A stretch of 64,000 nt of DNA from CBDCYS01 sp965226185 (GTDB taxonomy: Bacteria > Acidobacteriota > Terriglobia > Bryobacterales > UBA6623), in the NCBI GenBank assembly GCA_965226185.1, contig CBDDCT010000005.1, positions 744,001 to 808,000 of the forward strand, read 5' to 3'. This document shows positions 29,067-37,098 of this stretch, one piece after another. Numbering within the stretch: the first letter of the stretch is position 1; each line of letters starts with the position of its first letter. A program made the translations under genes and the position numbers. The notes under the pieces were generated by a model that did no database searches, was not told the DNA's origin, and was given only the letters and a program-made list of their open reading frames with translations.

Positions 29067-29504
29067 TCTGGAGAAATCGTCCATTACTCGGATGGCTTCG
29101 CTGGTCAGACGGTCAGTGAGATATTCACCCTTGGGTCCGTTTTCGAGGTTCGGCATCTCATAGGGACTAAAATAACCCTCATATGGATGCCCCCAATGGC
29201 TCCCCCCTACGTTGACGTCGAACCCCTGACGGTGCGGATAGTAAGGAGCTTCCCCCAGATGCCACTGGCCGACAAAAGCAGTTTGGTAACCGGCAACTTT
29301 CAAGGCTTCGGCGAGGGTAAATTCCTCCAACTTCATGAATGCATGCCTGGTACGAGGTATCCCCTCGCCCCAAAACGGCTGCTCTTCAGGATTCGGCGTC
29401 AACCAATTGTGGGTGTAGCCTAAACGCGATGGGAATTTCCCGCTCAGTATGCTCGCACGAGTCGGGCCGCATACCGGACAGGCGGCATAGCCATTGGTAA
29501 ACCG

Positions 29505-29699
29505 AAAAAAGGGGACAGCCAGCCAAATTCCTTTCGGCGAAGCGCTGATTCTTATTGATATTCGCGAAATACAGTGTAGGGGCGCAGCGTGCCGCGCCCG
29601 CTCCGGCAAGGCATTCGCTGTGTCCGAAAACAACACCATATCTTGCGGGTATCAATAAATGGATTGGAGAAGCGGAAATCGGTGGCAGTCCCCCTTTTT
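29505..29699. repeat. Mini-element with AAAAAGGGGACAGCC-type inverted ends
   Basis: The left end (29505-29520, AAAAAAGGGGACAGCC) and the complement of the right end (29682-29699, AAAAAGGGGGACTGCCACC) are imperfect inverted repeats about 195 bp apart. The left end coincides with the loss of homology in the split sulfatase, so this element or a deletion at it removed the gene's 5' part. No gene inside. The ends belong to the same GGGGACAG class as 22836-23014. Confidence 0.55.
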
Positions 29700-29728
29700 C
29701 GCCCGAGCACACTTTTGCCACGGGCGGC

Positions 29729-31285
29729 TTACCCGCCGAAGGGGAAGATAAACGAACCTATGAAATAGACCGCCAGGGGTATCAGGACCAGCGCGATCAG
29801 ATCGAGCATGACGCCGGCCTTGAACATTTGCGGAATCGTGATCCAGCCGCTGCCGAAGACAATTGCGTTGGGAGGCGTGGCGACAGGAAGCATGAAGGCG
29901 AACGATGCGATCACGGCCGCGGGGATCAGCAACAGATAGGGGTGGACTCCGATTTCCAAAGCAGTCGCGGCAAGCACCGGCGACACCATCAATACCGTCG
30001 CAATGTTGGAGGTGGTTTCCGTCAGCACCACGGAAAGCAAACAGGTCAGCAGCACCAGCAGCCACACGGGAACGCCTTCCAACACCGTCAACTGCGAGCC
30101 CAGCCAGCGCGCCAGTCCGGTGTCCTGAATGCCTGCCGCCAGAGCGAAACCGCCGCCCAACAAGATGACGATTCCCCAGGGTACGCCCTTCTGGATGCTG
30201 GGCCAGTCGACGATAAATTGCAGGCCTCGTTTCTCACCGCCGTCAATCCGAGCCGGCAACAGACAGAGCAGGATCGCCATGCTGATAGCAACCGTGGCGT
30301 CGTGCAAACTTCCGGGCGACGCAAAGGCGCCCGACCAGCCCGGCACGGTGACGACCCCGAGTTCCATGGGCCGCCGAAAAATCCACAACAGCGCGGTCAA
30401 TGTCGTGACAGCCAGCACGGTTTTTTCCGGGGAACTCATCGGCCCCAGGCGTCGCCTCTCCTCCGCGATCACCTCCTGCCCGCCGCGGAATCGAATCCGG
30501 TTCAGAGGAATGTCGGCGCCGAAGCGGCACAGGTAGACCCAAATGATGGGCAGAAACACGATCACAATCGGAATGCACATCATGCTCCAGTCGAGAAAGC
30601 CGATCGGCGGCTGATCGGGAAACCGCTCCTGGGCGAACCCCAAGAAAGCGACCGTGGTCGGAGAGCCGATGATCGTTCCGATTCCACCAACACTGGCGGC
30701 ATAGGCAATGCCGAGCAGCAAGATAAGCCCGAAAGTCTTTTGGACTCTCCGCGGCGTCTCCTCCTTTGATACGCCCTCGATTTCAGCGAATACCGCGAGT
30801 TGCGTAACCACGGCCATGGCGATCGGCAACATCATCATGGTCGTGGCGGTGTTGGAGATCCACATCGACAGGAACGCCGTGGCGCACATAAAACCCAGTA
30901 CGAGGCGGTCGGGTTGCGTGCCGAAAAAGCTGATGGTGGCCAGAGCGACGCGGCGATGCAGGTTCCACCTCTCCATGGCGATTGCGATGATGAAACCGCC
31001 GACGAACAAGTAAATGATGTGATTCGCGTAGTGGGACGCCACCGCGCGGCTGGGCATGATGTCCAGCAAAGGGAAGAGCGCGAGCGGCAGCAGCGCTGTG
31101 ATAGGGATGCTGGCCGCCTCGGAGATCCACCACACCGCCATCAGCGCGGCGACGGCCGCGGCGCGCTGAGCGCGGGGTTCCATGCCCGGGGCCGCCGGAA
31201 GGATCAGAATGGCGAGGAACAGCAACAGCCCCGCCGCGAACCCGATCTTTTGGCGCAGCCCGTATTGTTCGTTGTCAGCCTGCAC
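29729..31285 (-). CDS. DASS-family (SLC13-like) sodium/anion symporter
   Basis: 518 aa, GTG start, about 12-13 hydrophobic segments. Family features: ALMAVWWISEAASIPITALLPLALFP near the N-terminus, the FVGGFIIAIAMERWNLHRR motif, STMW-like LSMWISNTATTMMMLPIAMA, and a second repeat half with LLGGGFALAAGIQDTGL and TETTSNIATVLMVSPV (the SNT-type substrate/Na+ motifs). It should import dicarboxylates or sulfate-like anions with Na+. Lying upstream of the sulfatase operon on the same strand, sulfate or a carboxylated breakdown product is a plausible substrate; this is inference. Confidence 0.88.
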   Translation of the reverse strand: MQADNEQYGLRQKIGFAAGLLLFLAILILPAAPGMEPRAQRAAAVAALMAVWWISEAASIPITALLPLALFPLLDIMPSRAVASHYANHIIYLFVGGFIIAIAMERWNLHRRVALATISFFGTQPDRLVLGFMCATAFLSMWISNTATTMMMLPIAMAVVTQLAVFAEIEGVSKEETPRRVQKTFGLILLLGIAYAASVGGIGTIIGSPTTVAFLGFAQERFPDQPPIGFLDWSMMCIPIVIVFLPIIWVYLCRFGADIPLNRIRFRGGQEVIAEERRRLGPMSSPEKTVLAVTTLTALLWIFRRPMELGVVTVPGWSGAFASPGSLHDATVAISMAILLCLLPARIDGGEKRGLQFIVDWPSIQKGVPWGIVILLGGGFALAAGIQDTGLARWLGSQLTVLEGVPVWLLVLLTCLLSVVLTETTSNIATVLMVSPVLAATALEIGVHPYLLLIPAAVIASFAFMLPVATPPNAIVFGSGWITIPQMFKAGVMLDLIALVLIPLAVYFIGSFIFPFGG

Positions 31286-31403
31286 GGTTATTCGTTGCCC
31301 GCCGTTGGGAAAACGAATTCATAACCCTAGCATGGATGTTCGCCGTGATGAGGCTCCGCGCCCTTTCCCGTAGCGCGGGGCTCGGCAGAGACCCGCGGCC
31401 GTT

Positions 31404-32654
31404 CTAGCCAGGGGCTGACCCGCCGCCGAACTTCCGTTCCTGAATGGAACGGATGTAGTCGTGGTAAAGGCGAAGGTGCGGCTCTGGCGACCACTTTTCA
31501 CGAAACGCTCTGTAGCCCTTTTCTCCAAGGCCGCGGCGAAGACTAGCATCCCCGGCCAGCCGGTCTAGATGACCTCTCAGTTCATCTTGCGTGCGATAGA
31601 CAAAACCGCCGCGGCTTTCCTGGACCAGCTCCGGCAGCGCGCCCAGGTCGTGCACGATGACGGGCTTCTGAAAGGCGAATGCTTCGATGACGACGATTCC
31701 AAACGTCTCATACGTGATCGACGGGACGACGACAGCCAGCGCATGGCGATAGTAGCTGGCGACTTCGTCCAGATGCAGCCAGCCGGTAAAGCGAACCCGG
31801 CTCATGCCCTTGGCCTGCTCACGAAGCTGATCTTGATACATGCCCCCTCCCACGATCACGAGATCGTAGTTGCCGTCTCCTTGGAAATGACGGAGGATTT
31901 CTTGCACGCCCTTGATCTTCTCCAGCCGGCCCACAAACAGGAAATAGGGTCTGGGGTGAGGGGAAGCCGAATCACCGGCCGCTTCGAGAGACGGTTCGGG
32001 AAGAAAGTAGGGCAACACGCTCATCTCGTTCGGAAATCCGCGGTTCCGATGGTTCTCTCGGCACGACCGGCTGGGTGTGAGGAACAAGTCGACATGCCGG
32101 GCCGCGCGCGCCAGCATGTTCGTATAGCGCCACCATTGCGGCGGGCGTCCGGATCGGACGGCGCAGGAAATGCAAGTTGGCCGGTCGCAGGCATGAGTGT
32201 TGTTCTTCCACAAGACGTTCATCGGGCACACCAGCCAGTGCTCGTGAGCCGTGTAGAGGCGCACCGCTGGATGCGGCGGATCAATCGCCAGAACCCCCGG
32301 CCCGAAAAGAGAAATGTTGTGGTAGTGAATCACGTCGAATTTCTTGCCGGCCAAAATAGCGGCAATCTTGCGCCGCGTCAGAACCGGAAAGCCAGTCTGG
32401 TGGGAAAGAAGCGGGGATAGAACCCGGAAGCCGCTCTCGATCTTGTGAACGGTGATTCCAGGGCGCGGGGGGAACGCTTCGGCGTCGACCGTCGGCGAGA
32501 ACATGTGGTAGGAGTCGGCACAGTGGATGACGTCGACTTCATGACCGGCTTGGACGAGCTGAGTGCAAAGCCGGTGCAAATAGATTGCGTCCCCGCCAAA
32601 ACTATAGGGCGGGTAGAAGATGGAGATCATACAGAAGCGCAGTTGCCTGGACAC
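31404..32654 (-). CDS. GT4-family glycosyltransferase
   Basis: 416 aa, GTG start (an ATG eight codons in is the alternative). GT-B fold: N-terminal FCMISIFYPPYSFGGDAIYLH, acceptor-side FDVIHYHNISLFGPG, a Cys-rich patch (CPMNVLWKNNTHACDRPTCISC), and the donor domain with PYFLFVGRLEKIKGVQEIL and the E-x7-E-type motif in SITYETFGIVVIEAFAFQKPVI. Likely transfers a sugar from an NDP donor during exopolysaccharide or envelope glycan synthesis. It is divergent from the metallohydrolase gene; the 225-bp gap between them must hold both promoters but shows no clear site. Confidence 0.85.
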   Translation of the reverse strand: MSRQLRFCMISIFYPPYSFGGDAIYLHRLCTQLVQAGHEVDVIHCADSYHMFSPTVDAEAFPPRPGITVHKIESGFRVLSPLLSHQTGFPVLTRRKIAAILAGKKFDVIHYHNISLFGPGVLAIDPPHPAVRLYTAHEHWLVCPMNVLWKNNTHACDRPTCISCAVRSGRPPQWWRYTNMLARAARHVDLFLTPSRSCRENHRNRGFPNEMSVLPYFLPEPSLEAAGDSASPHPRPYFLFVGRLEKIKGVQEILRHFQGDGNYDLVIVGGGMYQDQLREQAKGMSRVRFTGWLHLDEVASYYRHALAVVVPSITYETFGIVVIEAFAFQKPVIVHDLGALPELVQESRGGFVYRTQDELRGHLDRLAGDASLRRGLGEKGYRAFREKWSPEPHLRLYHDYIRSIQERKFGGGSAPG

Positions 32655-32879
32655 GAAGTGGATTCTCCCCTGGTCTCGGTGCGGCGACGTGGCGCGCGGC
32701 TGTGCCGTGCCGCCTCGCGCCTCTGGCGCGTGGTTTGGGAAACACCCGCCACGCAGGCAACAGAACAGGCGCCGGCGCCAGACATCGGGAACGACTGAAG
32801 TTTAGGTTACCGGGAGATTGCCAATGGATCAAGTTTGGTTCGCCCCTCAGGGCGGAGTTCTCGATATTCTCGATGAAGC

Positions 32880-34529
32880 ATGCAACAGCACCTGCCGCGC
32901 GTAGTAGAATTGCTAACAGTGCTTCGCGGGTTGCGCATCGTCGGGTTCGTTGCTTTCGGATTCCTGCTTTGGCAGCTCGGCGTCCCGACTCCGGGACAGA
33001 TTCGTAGTGACTCCGAGTGGAGTCCCCGGCTGCAAATCAGCGTCGTTGACGAGGAAACGGGCAGCCTGACGGCGGCTCGCCTGCGCTTGGAACTCGACGG
33101 CCGCCCGCACGAGCCTCGATGGATCGGTTCACACGGGCTGCGCTTCGTATCGGTTCACATCTCGAAGCGGCAGAGCCAAGTCATCACCTACTCACGCGGC
33201 AGCGGTCCCGTCGAGGTGCCGCTCTCCCCTGGGGTCCGGCGCGCCCGGATTCATGTGACCAAGGGATTCGACTATATTCCCAAGACCGTGGAAGTCGAGG
33301 TCGAGGGTGAGGGCGATCCCGTGTCCGTGGAAGTTCCGCTGAGGCGCTGGAACCGGCTTCGCGAGCAGGGCTGGAACGCCACCGACGCGCACTTGCATTA
33401 TGACCGCGTCGAGCCGCGGGGGGACCGTGATTGGTTTGCGATGATGGCTGGCGACGGGCTCCGTCATGCGCAGTTCATGGTATTGAAAGGAGGGATGGTG
33501 CCAGGTATTTGGGCTCGCCAGTACGGCTACGGGCCCCAGGGAACGCATTCGGACGGCAAGCGCCTGATCATCCCCGGTGAAGAGTATCGCGACCAGCTTC
33601 AAGGGCATACGCTTCTGTTTGGATTACGGAAGCTCATCCAGCCGATCATGGCGGGCCGACCGGACGCGCCCTACAACTATCCGCCGCTCGCCGACGTCCT
33701 GCGCCAGACGCGAGAGCTTGGCGGGTTCGCCGGGGTGGCGCACGGAGGCCGCTATGGCGGAGGCGTCACGGCAATTCGTGATGCCCTGTTAGGCGCGGTT
33801 GATTTTTGGGAGATTGGCAACAGCCACCTTTATGAGCTGGAGAACTGGTATCGCTTGATGAACTGCGGCTTCATCCTGCCGCCAACGGCGGGGACGGACC
33901 TTCCGAACAACCCCTACCGCGATTGGTGGCAGCCGTTTCTCGGCGGCATGCGCATGTACGTTCGCTCCGATGCCGCGGACGGCACAACTGGCTGGAACAA
34001 CGCGGTCCGCCGGGGCGAGGTGTTCGTCTCGAGCGGCCCCATCATTCATCTGAGCGTCAATGGCAAGGGGCCTGGCGGGACGGTTCGTTTGCCGGCTGAA
34101 GGCGGCTTCGTCGAGATTGAGGCCGAGCTGGCGAGCCCATTACCCGTGCGCGCGCTAGAGCTTGTTCACAACGGAAAAGTAAGGCGGGAGGCGAACGAGG
34201 TTTCATCGCAAGGCGAGGTTCAGACGATCAAGTCGAGCTGGCGGTTGGAAGTGCGAAAGAGCGGCTGGGTTGCGGCACGCGGAACGGGAGTGCCAATTGA
34301 ATCCGTGAAACAGGACGCCATCGCCCACACCGCCGCCGTGAGGATTCTGGTTGGGAACCAGCCGATCTGGTCGGACCCGGACGCAGAGTTTCTCAGAGAA
34401 TTCCTCGACAAACAGAAGCAGTTCTATGAAACAAACGGCAGCTTCGAGAGACCCGAACATCGCCGCCGAACGTTGGATCTCTATGATCAAGCGTTAGAGC
34501 AGTTAGCTGCTGCGGCCTCTGGGCGGTGA
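32880..34529 (+). CDS. CehA/McbA-type PHP-like metallohydrolase
   Basis: 549 aa. An N-terminal hydrophobic helix (IVGFVAFGFLLWQL) anchors or exports the protein. A beta-rich domain follows to ~residue 160. The PHP-like core has NATDAHLHYDR (HxH metal pair), IIPGEEYRD, FAGVAHGGRYGG, TAGTDLPNN and a VFVSSGPIIHLSVNG C-terminal sandwich. CehA/McbA enzymes are metal-dependent hydrolases first known for carbamates; most are uncharacterised. No operon partner. Function beyond metal-dependent hydrolase is not assignable. Confidence 0.78.
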   Translation: MQQHLPRVVELLTVLRGLRIVGFVAFGFLLWQLGVPTPGQIRSDSEWSPRLQISVVDEETGSLTAARLRLELDGRPHEPRWIGSHGLRFVSVHISKRQSQVITYSRGSGPVEVPLSPGVRRARIHVTKGFDYIPKTVEVEVEGEGDPVSVEVPLRRWNRLREQGWNATDAHLHYDRVEPRGDRDWFAMMAGDGLRHAQFMVLKGGMVPGIWARQYGYGPQGTHSDGKRLIIPGEEYRDQLQGHTLLFGLRKLIQPIMAGRPDAPYNYPPLADVLRQTRELGGFAGVAHGGRYGGGVTAIRDALLGAVDFWEIGNSHLYELENWYRLMNCGFILPPTAGTDLPNNPYRDWWQPFLGGMRMYVRSDAADGTTGWNNAVRRGEVFVSSGPIIHLSVNGKGPGGTVRLPAEGGFVEIEAELASPLPVRALELVHNGKVRREANEVSSQGEVQTIKSSWRLEVRKSGWVAARGTGVPIESVKQDAIAHTAAVRILVGNQPIWSDPDAEFLREFLDKQKQFYETNGSFERPEHRRRTLDLYDQALEQLAAAASGR

Positions 34530-34616
34530 CTGTAAGTGCCTACATCATGAGTTTCGTGTCAAACGTGGCAGGAAATTCGGCAGCCAGACTCGGAGCCGCG
34601 ACCGTCAGCGACTATG

Positions 34617-35573
34617 TCAAGCACTTTGTGGAATCCACGTCCGATTGTCACGGATCATGGCGTTGAGGGCGACGATGAGTTTGCGGGCGACGGCGATGAG
34701 TGCGACCTGTTTGGGCTTGCCGGCGGCAAGTAGTCTCTGCCGAAATGCCGCCATGTGCGGGTCGCAACGAACGGCGGCTCGCGCCGCCATGTACAACGCT
34801 TTCCGGACGCGGCCTCGACCGCCGGCTATGGCGCGGCGTCCACGGTACTTGCCGCTTTCACGGGCGACAGGCGCTAGCCCGGTTATCGCCCCAACTTCTT
34901 TTCCGGTCAGTTGTCCCAGCTCGGGCAGTTCGGCCACCAAAGCCCATGCGGTCTTGGGACCCACGCCCGGCGCCGTGCGCAGCTGCGCGGCTCGCTCACG
35001 CTCGCCGGGCAGCTCGCGCAAGGCTTGTTCGACTTGCTCTTCAAGCCGGCCGATCTCCTCACTGAGTGAAGCGATCACACGCTCGACACTTTCCAACACG
35101 ACGGTACTTTCGAGTTGCCGTTTGCGGGTGCGCTGTTGGGCTCGCATCACAACCAGAGAGTCGAGATGCCGCAGCAACTCGCGCAAGGCGCGCGTCGCAG
35201 AACTGGGCAAGCGTGTCGGCGCCGGCCGCAACAGTTCGCCGAAGCGCGCCAATACGCCAGCGTCGAGTTTATCGGTCTTGGCCAGCAATCCCAGCGAGCG
35301 CGCGAAGTCGCGGACGCGTTTAGGATTCACCACGGCCACCGTCAATCCGGCGCTCTCCAATGCCGCCCAGAGCATCAGTTCGAGGCCTCCGGTAGCTTCG
35401 ATCACCACCAATTGCGGCTCGAATTCCGCTAGTTCAGCTGCCAACACGGCGAGATCCTTGACCCGCCGCGGCCTGCGGCCGCTGGGGTTTTCTTTTCTGT
35501 TGAGGACAAAAAAATCGACATATTCTTTCGAAATATCGATGCCAACGGTAACGGTTGTAGAATCTATAGACAT
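34617..35573 (-). CDS. IS110-family transposase (DEDD recombinase)
   Basis: 318 aa from ATG 35573 with AAGGAAGGG upstream. The N-terminal RuvC-like DEDD domain is seen in TVGIDISKEYVDF (D), LVVIEATGGLE (E) and LLAKTDKLDAGVLA (DD). A coiled linker follows (EEIGRLEEQVEQALREL), then the C-terminal Tnp domain LRTAPGVGPKTAWAL and ITGLAPVARESGKYRGRR with the catalytic Ser likely in that block. The element's outer ends were not located because IS110 lacks clear inverted repeats. The upstream region (35574-35762) is the expected place for its guide (bridge) RNA. Confidence 0.92.
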   Translation of the reverse strand: MSIDSTTVTVGIDISKEYVDFFVLNRKENPSGRRPRRVKDLAVLAAELAEFEPQLVVIEATGGLELMLWAALESAGLTVAVVNPKRVRDFARSLGLLAKTDKLDAGVLARFGELLRPAPTRLPSSATRALRELLRHLDSLVVMRAQQRTRKRQLESTVVLESVERVIASLSEEIGRLEEQVEQALRELPGERERAAQLRTAPGVGPKTAWALVAELPELGQLTGKEVGAITGLAPVARESGKYRGRRAIAGGRGRVRKALYMAARAAVRCDPHMAAFRQRLLAAGKPKQVALIAVARKLIVALNAMIRDNRTWIPQSA

Positions 35574-35762
35574 GGTCGGAACACCCTTCCTTGTAGATAC
35601 GGGCTCTGGGGCCCTGGCGACTATTCGGGTTCTTCGGCCGAGGCACGCGGCGCTGCTCCAGCTGACGGACGGGCTCGAAGCCCTAGGGAGCACGGTCGAG
35701 CTAACGCCGCGTCACGAGGAGCCGGTTGCCACCGGCTCCTCGCTCGCCTCTTACCCTAGATT
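35574..35762 (-). ncRNA. Candidate IS110 bridge RNA region
   Basis: In IS110 elements the non-coding end upstream of the recombinase encodes a structured bridge RNA that pairs with target and donor (family knowledge). Here, read on the minus strand, the region opens with a strong hairpin (GAGGAGCCGGT, loop GGCA, then its perfect complement; 35716-35741). It continues with GCTCGA...TCGAGC and TGCTCC...GGAGCA pairings and a GGGCCCC segment close to the start codon. This is a good structural match in position and size, but loops and guides were not verified. Confidence 0.4.
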
Positions 35763-35854
35763 CCCACATACAAGGGAGCGGTTAGCTGCTTCGACGCGCC
35801 TCATCCCCCAGCGGCGTGCGCCTGGCTGACAGCCGTCGGGCTTCCACCGTCCCT

Positions 35855-36607
35855 TCACACGGCGTTTTTCGGTGGCGCCGAAAGCATTTTTAAGAACCTT
35901 CGCGCCCTCCAGAACCAGAGACGCTCGCGGCGCCGCAGGTGGCGAGGCAGGCCGGCCTGTTTCATGATGATTTGCTGCATCATCTCGCGTGCCTGCCCAA
36001 TCTCGCCCTGGTTCGCCAGCAGCCTGCCCAGACAAAAATAAGCTTGCGAGTCCTGCGTGCGCTTCAGGATCGACCGGTAGACCCGGGCCGCCTGGTCCGG
36101 CTCGCCCAGCCCTTCATAGGCCTCCGCCAGAGCGAGGTTGCCTTCTTGCTGCTTGTAGCCTGGCTCGGCCTTGGCCAGCGCCGTCAAATCTTTCACCGCG
36201 GAGGCAAAGTCCCCGGTCTCCATTGCCGACAAACCCCGGCCGTAAAGGCTCTCGGTATCCTCGGGGTCGCGCCGCAACGCCTGGCCGTAAAGCTCGATGG
36301 CCCGATCGTGGCCGCCATCTTTCGCACGAATCCAGGCGAGTTCGCACAGGGCCTCTTGCGACGGGCTCTCGCTCACCAGCTTCTCGAGCCACTCGCGTCG
36401 GCGCGCCCGCTCCCAGCGCTCAAAAACCGGCAGCTTCCAGTTGAACCCGGGCAGCACCTCGACGAAGAAATACACCGCCGCGCCGATCGGCCCAAGAAAG
36501 ACGATGACCCAAAACCAATAACCTTCCGGGCGATTGCGGATAAAGTGAACGATCATCAAGGCCTGCAGCAGGACCCCGAGACTCCACGGATTGAGGAAAT
36601 ACGCCAA
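35855..36607 (-). CDS. Membrane-anchored TPR protein (PLDc_N-like N-terminus)
   Basis: About 250 aa from TTG 36607, which has AGGA six bases upstream. The longer open frame further upstream is REP sequence and unlikely to be coding. Two hydrophobic helices come first (FLNPWSLGVLLQALMIVHFI and GYWFWVIVFLGPIGAAVYFFVEVLPG, the PLDc_N-type pair). Then follow about four TPR units (ALCELAWIRAKDGGHDRAIELYGQAL, SLYGRGLSAMETGDFASAVKDL, GNLALAEAYEGLGEPDQAARVY, AYFCLGRLLANQGEIGQA). It is a protein-interaction scaffold at the inner membrane, of a type common in Acidobacteria. Partner unknown. Confidence 0.75.
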   Translation of the reverse strand: MAYFLNPWSLGVLLQALMIVHFIRNRPEGYWFWVIVFLGPIGAAVYFFVEVLPGFNWKLPVFERWERARRREWLEKLVSESPSQEALCELAWIRAKDGGHDRAIELYGQALRRDPEDTESLYGRGLSAMETGDFASAVKDLTALAKAEPGYKQQEGNLALAEAYEGLGEPDQAARVYRSILKRTQDSQAYFCLGRLLANQGEIGQAREMMQQIIMKQAGLPRHLRRRERLWFWRARRFLKMLSAPPKNAV

Positions 36608-36617
36608 AGCTAGTCCT

Positions 36618-36840
36618 AGTGTAGTGCGCCAATGATGCCGCGACGTATAGATTTCCGTGGGGAAAAGGGAAGCCCGTTGAAACGGGCTGACAAACCTTGA
36701 GCGGCAGGGATTACCAGCCGTAAAACGACTGGCCTGGAAACACCAAGCCTCGTGAACGCGGCTCAAGTGGCCCGTATCAAGCCGCTAACAGGCACGGAAG
36801 CGACTCACCATACGTTACGGTCTGATTGGCGCACTACACT
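36618..36840. repeat. Inverted-repeat-bounded segment holding a three-hairpin REP
   Basis: The 16-base sequence AGTGTAGTGCGCCAAT at 36618-36633 recurs inverted at 36825-36840. Between them is a REP unit with three stem-loops: AGCCCGTTGAAACGGGCT (36671-36688), CCAGCCGTAAAACGACTGG (36714-36732) and a GCCTCGTGAACGCGGC stem (36747-36762). The same three-hairpin unit, diverged, lies at 44251-44350. The left boundary abuts the TPR gene's start. It may be a small mobile cassette or a REP with long arms. Confidence 0.65.
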
Positions 36841-37098
36841 GGGCGCTACGCGAACGATAATGCGGCACGGCTGGCGTGTATTCACGCGTTCCAGCTCGCC
36901 AGCGAGGGGACCAGCGCAGGTAGCCGGGCTCGTCACGGATCAGGCTCCGAGCCGTGTACTGTATCCTTTCGGACCAGAACTGCGATCCGCCGGATTCCCG
37001 ACCACGGTTCAATGTGCGATAGGCTGTGAGTTTTCGCTGGTTCGTTCGCGGTTCGCGCGCGGAGTTTCGATAACGAACGAGCCCGAGACCCCCAATCG

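Larger units (their letters stand above)
27018..29510 (-). pseudogene. Sulfatase, 5'-truncated and split by an ISAzo13-family element
   Basis: The N-proximal part (29070-29510) contains FTNGYAACPVCGPTRASILSG (formylglycine motif CGPTR) and VGQWHLGEAPYYPH, up to VMDDFSR. The C-terminal part (27018-27761) resumes at REKKPWLMYLSYYTVHAPFH and runs through FTSDNGGFRAATHNRP to the end. Removing the IS and one 3-bp TCT duplication restores the frame DDFSREKKPW. The 5' end (signal peptide and first metal motif) is also missing: it is cut at ~29510 by a GGGGACAG-type mini-element. Its stop overlaps the start region of the intact sulfatase by ATGA. Confidence 0.88.

Noticed and set aside
34645..35829. 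394-aa plus-strand frame over the IS110 gene
   Set aside because: Antisense shadow; Ser/Arg/Ala-rich with no domain, while the minus strand carries all DEDD motifs.
36608..36766. N-terminal extension of the TPR protein to the ATG at 36766
   Set aside because: This stretch is the REP/inverted-repeat segment; the hydrophobic N-terminus and an AGGA site support the TTG at 36607.
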